From Pseudorhodobacter antarcticus (GTDB lineage: Bacteria; Pseudomonadota; Alphaproteobacteria; Rhodobacterales; Rhodobacteraceae), in contig CAMDHB010000168.1 of NCBI GenBank assembly GCA_945897655.1, positions 1-7,486 of the forward strand: 7,486 bases of DNA, read 5' to 3'. The notes beneath the pieces were generated by a model. The model was not told the DNA's origin. It saw only the letters and a list, made by a program, of their open reading frames with translations, and did no database searches. The translations under genes and the position numbers were made by a program. Each line of letters begins with the position of its first letter. Position 1 is the stretch's first letter. This document shows positions 1 through 7,052 of this stretch, piece by piece.

Positions 1-4
1 GGGC

Positions 5-33
5 TTGACGACGCGGGGGTTAGGCTGGTTTAC
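5..33 (+). promoter_or_regulatory. Possible sigma70-type promoter for purA
   Basis: TTGACG at 5-10 matches a -35 hexamer closely. At a 17-nt spacing the next hexamer is GTTTAC (28-33), a poor -10 match. If used, transcripts would carry a leader of roughly 125 nt before purA. The element sits at the window edge, so an upstream gene or promoter cannot be excluded. This is inference from two hexamers only. Confidence 0.3.
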
Positions 34-100
34 GCCTTCTGACTTCGCGAGGCGCTGGTTTGACCGCGCCTCCGTCGCCGCCCAAAATCGATCGAACGTC

Positions 101-128
101 CGAGGTCGAGTCCTGTCGAAGGACCTCG
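101..128 (+). other. Bulged hairpin in the purA leader
   Basis: GTCCT (110-114) and AGGAC (120-124) form a five-pair stem around a GTCGA loop. CGAG (101-104) and CTCG (125-128) extend it by four pairs, leaving a second GTCGA (105-109) as a one-sided bulge. An alternative pairing is CGAGGTC (101-107) with GACCTCG (122-128), seven perfect pairs. No T-run follows, so it is not a standard intrinsic terminator. It ends 37 nt before the purA start and would lie in the mRNA leader if the promoter proposed at 5-33 is used. Function unknown: attenuation, mRNA stability or chance are all possible. Confidence 0.4.
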
Positions 129-165
129 CGACGTCACCCGGCAGGCGACAAGGCGTATCTCTATC

Positions 166-1458
<1,293 letters not shown>

Positions 1459-1469
1459 TTGGGGGCGGT

Positions 1470-1697
1470 ATGGCGCTGAGCTACAAGACGCGGCGGCGGT
1501 TGTCTTTGCTGATCCTGGTGATCGGGTTGCCGCTGTATATTGTGGTGGCGGTCAATCTGGTGGACCTGATCGAACGGCCTTCGGTGCTGGTGGAATTGGC
1601 GATTTATCTGGGCCTTGGGTTCTTGTGGATTGTCCCGCTGCGGTCGGTGTTTCGGGGGATCGGGCAGGCTGATCCGGATCAACCGCCGGAAAAGTGA
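1470..1697 (+). CDS. DUF2842 family small membrane protein
   Basis: This is a 75-residue protein of unknown function. Its N-terminus, MALSYKTRRR, is basic and is followed by two hydrophobic segments at about residues 10-31 and 38-58, joined by a short acidic loop (VDLIER). The tail is polar (GQADPDQPPEK). This suggests a two-pass inner-membrane protein with a basic cytoplasmic N-terminus. Sequence style and length fit DUF2842, a family I know from alphaproteobacteria. I chose ATG 1470 because a G-rich ribosome-binding stretch (1461-1468) lies just before it and the family begins with the basic segment. An in-frame TTG at 1455, overlapping the purA stop, would only add MIGGG. It lies 11 nt after purA and ahead of the hairpin at 1698-1727, so it probably ends the purA transcript. 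No function can be assigned. Confidence 0.85.
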   Translation: MALSYKTRRRLSLLILVIGLPLYIVVAVNLVDLIERPSVLVELAIYLGLGFLWIVPLRSVFRGIGQADPDQPPEK

Positions 1698-1727
1698 ACA
1701 GGCGGAGGGAGTTACCCCACCGCCTGT
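1698..1727. terminator. Probable bidirectional terminator hairpin
   Basis: ACAGGCGG (1698-1705) is the exact reverse complement of CCGCCTGT (1720-1727), an eight-pair GC-rich stem. After one A-A mismatch, GGG (1707-1709) can pair with CCC (1716-1718) to close a six-base loop. It begins immediately after the DUF2842 stop and lies 21 bp from the stop of the convergent gene, where a shared terminator is expected. The T-tails are imperfect: CCTTT about ten bases downstream on the plus strand, and TTCACTTTT directly after the stem on the minus strand. It therefore looks stronger for the minus-strand gene. Confidence 0.7.
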
Positions 1728-1748
1728 GATGCGATCCTTTGCGTGGCG

Positions 1749-3914
1749 TCAGCTTGCGATGCGCTTGGCTTCGGTCAGGATGGGCGAGGTGTTCGACAAG
1801 GCGAACTGGCCGCGATAGGTTTTCTGGATGCGCCCGTCACGCAGCAATTTGCCAAAGCTGCGCAGGCTGTCTTCGGGGTGAAGACCCGCGACACTGGGCA
1901 CGGCAGAGATCTGCTGGAACAGCATGGGCCGCGTGAAGCTGGGCTGGTCCAGCACCAGGGTGCAATAGGCGGCAGCCGCTTCGATCAGTTCGGCAAGGCT
2001 GTCTGCGCCAAGGCTTTCGGCGAATTCGGAAAAGTTTTGCTTGGCGGTGCCAGAGAAGATGTTGTTCACCGGGCTTGTGATCTGATCACCCTCCGGTTCA
2101 TCGGAGGGCCGCTGCGGTGCGGCCTGGGCCCCGCCCGCTGCGGTGACCCGGCGCGGGCGCACTGGCAGAACGGTCGCGGGTTGCGCGCGTTCCGACTGCA
2201 CGGGCAGCGCAAAGGCGGGAACGATCTGGGGAACGGGCCGGTTGGGATCGGCGGCGCTGTCGCGGGTGCGGTCGATGCGCTGGGCGGAAACCAGCACCAG
2301 AGGTGCCGGGCGATCGGCACTGCCCGAGGGGCGCACGGCCTGATTGAGGTCCTTGCGGTAGGGGTCCATCTTGACCTCGGCACCCCGGCTTTGCGCGGCG
2401 GGGTCGCTTTTGCGATCTGCGACGGTGGCCAGAACGGCGGCCTTCAGATGGGCGATGGCCGAGCGGCGGCGTTTGACTTCGGGCACCTCAAGCTGGGTAT
2501 TGGTTTGGGCCAGCAGGCGGTCAACGGCAGCGTCATCGGCGGCGGCGATGCGGGTGTCGTTGGGTTTTTCCGCCGCATCAGCCGCCGATGCGCTGGTTTG
2601 GGCGGGGATGGGCGATGGGGCAGCGAGGACGGCGTCCAGCATCGCCTCGACCGACCGGTCGTGCGCTTGCGGCGCAGGGGTGGGGGCAAGTTCAGCCTCC
2701 AACGCGGCCAAGGTGTTTTGCAGATCGGCTTCGGCATCGGGGGACAGGGTCGGTTCGACCGGCTTCTTGTCCGTACGGCTGATCTTGATGACGCGGGCGC
2801 GGGCGCGCTGGATTTTTTCGGCCACGATGGGCCCATCGGTGGAAAGGTCAACCTCGGCTTCCGCTGGGACGGTTGCGGTGGGTTCGACCTGCGCCACGGT
2901 CTTGATCGGATCAACCTGGGGCAGGTCAGCGAAGTCTTCGCCGTCCAGAGCTTCAAGCTCGGCCGTCTCTGCTTGGTCGTAGGCGTCTTTCAGGTCGACA
3001 AAGTCGAACACGTCGGATTTGGCGTGAGTGTGGAAGGGCACCTCGGCCAGACGTTCTTCGGCGGGTTCATCTTCGATCTGAGGGGGGGTATCGGTGGCCT
3101 CGGACATATCGGCGGCCAACTGGTCATCCTGAAGGTTCAGGCCTGCCAGAGTTTCGCGCAGCGATGACAGGATGCCTTCAGAGGCGAGGTCATCCTGAGC
3201 GTCGGGTGTCACCTCGGGCGCGGGAGATGCCATGACGGGGGGCGCGGGTTCGGTCAGGATCGTTTCAAGGACCGCAGGCGGCGGGCTGACGGGGTCGGCG
3301 GCGGGTTCTGCTTGGGCGGGCATCTGGGCCGCAGACGCGGCCTCCTGCTCCTCGGCATCGTCGTGGACCTCGGGGGTGGCGTAGGGCGCAGGGGCGGTCA
3401 GGGTGATCGGTTCAGGGGCGGGTTCGGGCAGCGCGGCCTTTGGGGCAGGGGTGGCGATGACGGGTTCGGCGTCCTGATCTTCGGCATAAGCCTCGACATC
3501 GGAGAAGCGGTTCGAGATGTCACCCAGCAGGGGGGCGGGCGGCAGAACCTGGGTCTGGGCGGCGCGGAGGCGGGAGAGGCGTGCAGCGGCGCTTTCGACG
3601 GCGGGGGCAGCCTCGGCCACCGATGCAACGAATGGCATGGTCAAGTGGGGGGCAGGGGCATCGTCGGCGCGCAGCAGCACGCCGTGGTCAGACACCTTCG
3701 CCTCGACCCGGCGCTGAATCTCACGCTCGGCGATCTTGTGCAGCATGGCGGCGTCGGGGGTGGGCGGTTCGGCACCGAAATAGCGGTCATCGGCGGCCAG
3801 ATCGCGGAAATACTCGGCAATCGCCTTCATCGTGTTGAAAGGTTCGTCAAACCCCTCCAACGTGCAGGAGAAGGTTCCGTAAGACACTGTTAGAATTTTA
3901 CTGGCCCCGGTCAT
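1749..3914 (-). CDS. Conserved hypothetical protein, long disordered linker between two folded ends
   Basis: I do not recognise a function. From ATG 3914 the product is 721 aa. Residues 1 to about 84 look folded: SYGTFSCTLEGFDEPF, then a likely helix TMKAIAEYFRDLAADDRYFG, then MLHKIAEREIQRRVEAKV. Residues about 90-605 are rich in Ala, Pro, Glu and Asp with many PAPEP-like runs, so probably disordered. Two basic islands interrupt this: EKIQRARARVIKISR near 366-380 and KRRRSAIAHLKAAV near 481-494. The last ~100 residues look folded again, with LFQQISAVPSV and LRSFGKLLRDGRIQKTYRGQ, an arrangement resembling a winged helix. There is no signal peptide or membrane helix. ATG 3914 is preferred over an in-frame TTG at 3935 because AGAGGG (3925-3930) lies 10 nt upstream. 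Relatives in Rhodobacterales are, as I recall, sometimes labelled CheA; no histidine-phosphotransfer or kinase domain is visible here, so that label is unsupported. Confidence 0.85.
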   Translation of the reverse strand: MTGASKILTVSYGTFSCTLEGFDEPFNTMKAIAEYFRDLAADDRYFGAEPPTPDAAMLHKIAEREIQRRVEAKVSDHGVLLRADDAPAPHLTMPFVASVAEAAPAVESAAARLSRLRAAQTQVLPPAPLLGDISNRFSDVEAYAEDQDAEPVIATPAPKAALPEPAPEPITLTAPAPYATPEVHDDAEEQEAASAAQMPAQAEPAADPVSPPPAVLETILTEPAPPVMASPAPEVTPDAQDDLASEGILSSLRETLAGLNLQDDQLAADMSEATDTPPQIEDEPAEERLAEVPFHTHAKSDVFDFVDLKDAYDQAETAELEALDGEDFADLPQVDPIKTVAQVEPTATVPAEAEVDLSTDGPIVAEKIQRARARVIKISRTDKKPVEPTLSPDAEADLQNTLAALEAELAPTPAPQAHDRSVEAMLDAVLAAPSPIPAQTSASAADAAEKPNDTRIAAADDAAVDRLLAQTNTQLEVPEVKRRRSAIAHLKAAVLATVADRKSDPAAQSRGAEVKMDPYRKDLNQAVRPSGSADRPAPLVLVSAQRIDRTRDSAADPNRPVPQIVPAFALPVQSERAQPATVLPVRPRRVTAAGGAQAAPQRPSDEPEGDQITSPVNNIFSGTAKQNFSEFAESLGADSLAELIEAAAAYCTLVLDQPSFTRPMLFQQISAVPSVAGLHPEDSLRSFGKLLRDGRIQKTYRGQFALSNTSPILTEAKRIAS

Positions 3915-4057
3915 CGGATGCTCGCCCTCTGCCAAACTCGATATCGGTCACCTTGAAGGCGTCGGTCAGCAATTCCGTGGACAAAACGGGGTGATTTGAA
4001 GGATTGATTGTGTCCCTGGAGCATGAGGATTGCCTCAATTGAAAGAACAGTATCGGC
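3915..4057. promoter_or_regulatory. Divergent intergenic region
   Basis: These 143 bp separate two divergent starts, so they should hold promoters for both genes. The stretch is less GC-rich than the flanking genes. On the plus strand TTGAAG (3996-4001) and TTGATT (4004-4009) resemble -35 hexamers, but no good -10 follows either at normal spacing. TGAGG (4024-4028) and CCTCA (4033-4037) form a small hairpin about 20 nt before the thiamine diphosphokinase start. On the minus strand AGAGGG (3925-3930) is a good ribosome-binding site for the 721-aa gene. The THI-box pattern of a TPP riboswitch (CTGAGA and its partners) is not seen. Confidence 0.5.
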
Positions 4058-4732
4058 ATGAATGACGTCATTGTCCAATCAACAAGCGGGGTCACGCTGG
4101 CCGGCGGGGGCGGATTCTCGCTAAAATTGCTGGCTTTGGCGCGGGGTTTTGCACCCCGGGTGGTTGCGGCGGATGGTGGGGCGGACCGGTTGTTGCGGCT
4201 GGGGGTCGAGCCTGAGGCGGTGATTGGCGACCTCGATTCGATCTCAACTGCGGCGAAGGCGCGGCTGGCGGGGCGGTTGTTTCCGATTCGCGAACAGGTG
4301 ACGACCGATTTTGACAAGGCGCTGCGGTCGGTTCAGGCGCCGTTTGTCCTGGGGATTGGCTTTTCGGGGGCGCGGCTGGACCATGGGTTGGCGGTTCTGA
4401 ACAGTCTGGTCCAGCACCCGGGCCGGCGGTGCCTGTTGCTGAGCGGGCAGGATGTGGTGTTCCTGGCCCCACGCGAGTTGGCGCTGACGCTGCCCAAGGG
4501 GTCACGTCTGTCGCTGTTCCCGATGGGCGAGGTGGAGGGCACAAGCGAGGGCATGCGCTGGCCGCTTGACGGGTTGCAGTTTGCCCCGGGCGGCATGATT
4601 GGCACATCCAATCAGGTGGTGGGGCCGGTGCGCCTGCGGTTCAATGCGGACAGGATGCTGGTCATATTGCCTCGTTCGGCAGTGGCGGCGGCATTGGATG
4701 CTTTTGGTTTTCCCGGTGTTCGTGGGCAATAA
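4058..4732 (+). CDS. thiN: Thiamine diphosphokinase (thiamine pyrophosphokinase)
   Basis: This cytosolic enzyme transfers diphosphate from ATP to thiamine, giving the cofactor thiamine diphosphate (EC 2.7.6.2). The 224-aa length is normal for the family. The catalytic-domain motifs appear in order: AADGGAD (37-43), GDLDS (57-61), TDFDKAL (83-89), GFSGARLDH (101-109) with LAVLN following, and the C-terminal thiamine-binding signature GTSNQ (182-186). In related bacterial enzymes, as I remember them, the residues before TDF read QDST; here they are QVTT (80-83), a mild departure. The ATG start has only a weak purine stretch upstream (GAAAG, 4041-4045). The gene stands alone on its strand, divergent from the 721-aa gene. 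Its last 71 bp overlap the convergent transporter gene; that part encodes only the tail after the conserved core. The symbol is used by analogy with the Bacillus enzyme. Confidence 0.92.
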   Translation: MNDVIVQSTSGVTLAGGGGFSLKLLALARGFAPRVVAADGGADRLLRLGVEPEAVIGDLDSISTAAKARLAGRLFPIREQVTTDFDKALRSVQAPFVLGIGFSGARLDHGLAVLNSLVQHPGRRCLLLSGQDVVFLAPRELALTLPKGSRLSLFPMGEVEGTSEGMRWPLDGLQFAPGGMIGTSNQVVGPVRLRFNADRMLVILPRSAVAAALDAFGFPGVRGQ

Positions 4733-5591
4733 TGTAGAGGCCTGAGCCCACGATCAGGACGATGCCGCCCCATGTCAACAAATTGGGGAAATCGCCCCAG
4801 ATCAGGTAGCCCAACGCAACCGCCATGACGAGTTCGAGGTAGTGCAAGGGTGCGAGGGTGGAAGCGGGTGCGTATTTCATCGCTACGGTCATCGACAGAT
4901 GGCTGATGGCGGCCCAGAAGCCCACACCAAACAGCCACAGCCAGTTCAGCGCGTCGGGGGTCACTGCATCCAGGCCAGTGATGCCGGAGCCGTTGAACAA
5001 CCACATCAGCGGCAAGGTGATGATCATGCCGGCAATCGAGGTGTGCAGTTGCATGGTGACCGGGTGGACCCGGTTCGACATGGCTTGGGTGATCAGTTCG
5101 TAGAACGAAAACGTCACCGCGCAGCCCAAAGGGAACAGGGCGACAAGGCCGTAGGTGTCAAGCGACGGCTGGATGACCAGCATCGCCCCGCCGAACCCCA
5201 CGATGGAGGCCACAATGCGCGTGGTGCCGATGGGGTTGCCGAAGATCACCTTGCCCAGGAACATCAGGATGAAGGGCATGACAAAGACAATCGCCATCGC
5301 ATCGGCGATGGGCATGTATTGGACGGACGCCACAAAGCAATAGGTCGACAGCATCAAAAACACGGCCCGCAGGCCGAGATAGACCAGATCCCGCCCCTCG
5401 GCCGCCCAGCTGAGCCGCATCAGGAGGATGACAGGCAGCATGCACAGGCCCTGGAACACAAAGCGAAAGGCGGTGATCTGGCCGACCGGGATCGCCTCGG
5501 TCGCGAGTTTGGAGGACGCATCCAGCAGCGGGGCCAGGATGCAAAAGACCAGCATCAAGGCGACGCCGCGGGGGGTGTTTGTGGTGTTCAT
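4662..5591 (-). CDS. DMT superfamily (EamA-type) transporter
   Basis: This is a 309-aa inner-membrane protein with about ten hydrophobic helices, near residues 9-25, 36-58, 69-89, 96-116, 124-141, 148-168, 182-200, 215-236, 246-264 and 271-289. The two five-helix halves are typical of the drug/metabolite transporter superfamily with two EamA repeats. Landmarks include the first-helix end APLLDASSKLA (20-30), the Arg in TAFRF (40-44), and helix 9 with APLHYLELVMA (247-257). The tail HEHRENQKHPMPPPLPNEAI is polar and probably cytoplasmic. Substrate cannot be read from sequence; relatives export amino acids or other metabolites or import vitamins. ATG 5591 is chosen over an in-frame GTG at 5597; neither has a clear ribosome-binding site. 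It follows sdaA by 71 bp on the same strand with no obvious terminator between, so cotranscription is likely. The 3' end overlaps the thiamine diphosphokinase gene. Confidence 0.9.
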   Translation of the reverse strand: MNTTNTPRGVALMLVFCILAPLLDASSKLATEAIPVGQITAFRFVFQGLCMLPVILLMRLSWAAEGRDLVYLGLRAVFLMLSTYCFVASVQYMPIADAMAIVFVMPFILMFLGKVIFGNPIGTTRIVASIVGFGGAMLVIQPSLDTYGLVALFPLGCAVTFSFYELITQAMSNRVHPVTMQLHTSIAGMIITLPLMWLFNGSGITGLDAVTPDALNWLWLFGVGFWAAISHLSMTVAMKYAPASTLAPLHYLELVMAVALGYLIWGDFPNLLTWGGIVLIVGSGLYIIAHEHRENQKHPMPPPLPNEAI

Positions 5592-5662
5592 GGGCACTTG
5601 GGTAACGGGCGGGTGGGGCGCTGTCCATTCTGAAAACGACTTGCGATGGCAGGCGCGGCACC

Positions 5663-7042
5663 TCAGCAGTTGGGAACATTGACGGCAAGGCCGCCCAGCG
5701 AGGTTTCCTTGTACTTCTCATGCATATCGCGGCCGGTCTGGCGCATGGTTTCTATGCAGACATCCAAGGACACCAGATGCACCCCATCCCCCCGGAGGGC
5801 GAGAGAGGCGGCGGAGACGGCCTTGATCGCGCCCAGGCCGTTGCGTTCGATGCACGGCACCTGAACGAGGCCTTTGACCGGGTCGCAGGTCATGCCAAGG
5901 TGATGCTCCAGCGCGATTTCGGCGGCGTTTTCGACCTGCATCACCGTTCCCCCCAGAACGGCGGCCAAGGCGGCGGCGGCCATGGCGGCGGCGGAGCCAA
6001 CCTCGGCCTGACAGCCGCATTCGGCGCCGGAAATGCTGGCGTTGTGTTTGACAAGGCCGCCGATGGCGGATGCGGTCAGCAGGAATTCCCCGATGCGGGA
6101 GGTTGACGCGCCGGGCACATGATCAAGGTAATAGCGCAAGGTGGCGGGCACGACGCCAGCGGCCCCATTGGTGGGGGCGGTGACGACTTGGCCCCCGGCG
6201 GCGTTTTCCTCGTTCACGGCCATTGCATACAGGCTCATCCAGTCGTTGATGGTGTGCGGCGCGGTCATGTTCAGCCCGCGTTCGGCCATCAGCGCGTCAT
6301 GGATGCCCTTGGCGCGGCGGCGGACCTTTAACCCGCCGGGCAGGATGCCGGTGCCCTCCATGCCCCGGGAGATGCAGTTGTTCATCACCTCCCATATCCG
6401 GGCCATGCCTTGGTCAAGCTCGGCGGCGGTGCGGAATTTCAGCTCATTGGCGCGTTTCATGGCTGCGATGGTCAGGCCGGAGGCGGCGGCCATGTCCAGC
6501 ATTTCCTGGGCTGTTTCAAACGGATAGGGCACATCGGCACGCGCCTTGGCCTTTTTGCCGCCAGCCTCGGCCTGCTCGGCTGCGGTCAGGACGAAGCCGC
6601 CGCCGATGGAGTAGTAGGTTTCCTGCAAGATCACGTCGCCTTGGGCATCGGTGGCGCGCAGGACCATGCCGTTGGCATGGCCGGGCAGGGTGTGGTCATA
6701 GTCGAAGATCAGGTCGCGCTTGGGGTCAAAGGTCAGCGGCCCTAACCCGGGCGGGGTGATGGTGTGGGTGGCGGCGATGTCGGCCAGCGTGGCCTCGGCG
6801 CGTTCGGCGTCATAGGTGGCGGGGACAAAGCCTGCCAGCCCAAGGATGGTGGCCCGGTCCGTGGCGTGGCCCACCCCGGTGAATGCCAAGGAGCCGTGGA
6901 GCGAGGCGCGCAGGCCGTGGGCCCGGAAGGGCGAGGCGCGCAGCAGGTCCAGAAACCGCGACGCGGCGACCATTGGACCCATTGTGTGCGACGACGAGGG
7001 GCCGACGCCGATCTTGAACATATCAAAGACGGACAGGAACAT
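5663..7042 (-). CDS. sdaA: L-serine ammonia-lyase, iron-sulfur type, single chain
   Basis: This cytosolic enzyme deaminates L-serine to pyruvate and ammonia with an oxygen-sensitive [4Fe-4S] cluster (EC 4.3.1.17). At 459 aa it matches the one-polypeptide type, with an N-terminal beta domain and C-terminal alpha catalytic domain. The N-terminus carries FDMFKIGVGPSSSHTMGPM (6-24). The catalytic domain has VTAPTNGAAGVVPA (287-300) and the cluster cysteines Cys344 (GAECGCQAEVGS), Cys386 (MTCDP) and Cys397 (VPCIERN), each one position from the E. coli and Legionella cysteines 343, 385 and 396. Cys342 is an extra neighbour. The chain ends in Cys459, equivalent to the Legionella C-terminal cysteine known to occupy the active site. 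The start is firm: a GAGGG ribosome-binding site lies 5 nt upstream. The GST gene ends 8 bp before it and the transporter follows it, suggesting an operon. Confidence 0.96.
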   Translation of the reverse strand: MFLSVFDMFKIGVGPSSSHTMGPMVAASRFLDLLRASPFRAHGLRASLHGSLAFTGVGHATDRATILGLAGFVPATYDAERAEATLADIAATHTITPPGLGPLTFDPKRDLIFDYDHTLPGHANGMVLRATDAQGDVILQETYYSIGGGFVLTAAEQAEAGGKKAKARADVPYPFETAQEMLDMAAASGLTIAAMKRANELKFRTAAELDQGMARIWEVMNNCISRGMEGTGILPGGLKVRRRAKGIHDALMAERGLNMTAPHTINDWMSLYAMAVNEENAAGGQVVTAPTNGAAGVVPATLRYYLDHVPGASTSRIGEFLLTASAIGGLVKHNASISGAECGCQAEVGSAAAMAAAALAAVLGGTVMQVENAAEIALEHHLGMTCDPVKGLVQVPCIERNGLGAIKAVSAASLALRGDGVHLVSLDVCIETMRQTGRDMHEKYKETSLGGLAVNVPNC

Positions 7043-7047
7043 TTGGG

Positions 7048-7052
7048 CCCTC
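7048..7052 (-). promoter_or_regulatory. sdaA ribosome-binding site overlapping the GST stop codon
   Basis: On the minus strand the sequence TGAGGGCCCAAATG joins the two genes. TGA is the GST stop, GAGGG is the Shine-Dalgarno element, and ATG is the sdaA start, with five bases between the last two. A ribosome finishing GST stops on the sdaA initiation site, which favours translational coupling. Confidence 0.7.

Noticed and set aside
1743..3167. Long plus-strand open frame (474 codons) antisense to the 721-aa gene
   Set aside because: It starts at GTG, has Gly/Arg/Phe-rich composition with no domain, and mirrors the biased GC-rich codons of the opposite gene, which has conserved-looking ends and a good ribosome-binding site.
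1749..3914. Chemotaxis kinase CheA identity for the 721-aa protein
   Set aside because: No HPt histidine domain, ATP-binding N/G boxes or CheW-like domain is visible; most of the chain is low complexity.
3915..4057. TPP riboswitch ahead of thiamine diphosphokinase
   Set aside because: The CTGAGA and other conserved THI-box blocks are absent, and the region shows no matching multi-stem layout.
3898..4317. Minus-strand open frame spanning the divergent intergenic region
   Set aside because: It overlaps the starts of two well-supported genes, has low-complexity Ser/Arg/Asn composition and no domain.
4842..5633. Plus-strand open frame opposite the transporter
   Set aside because: Its product is His/Gln/Asp/Gly-rich, the usual reverse complement of membrane-protein codons. 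The minus-strand frame has ten clean hydrophobic helices.
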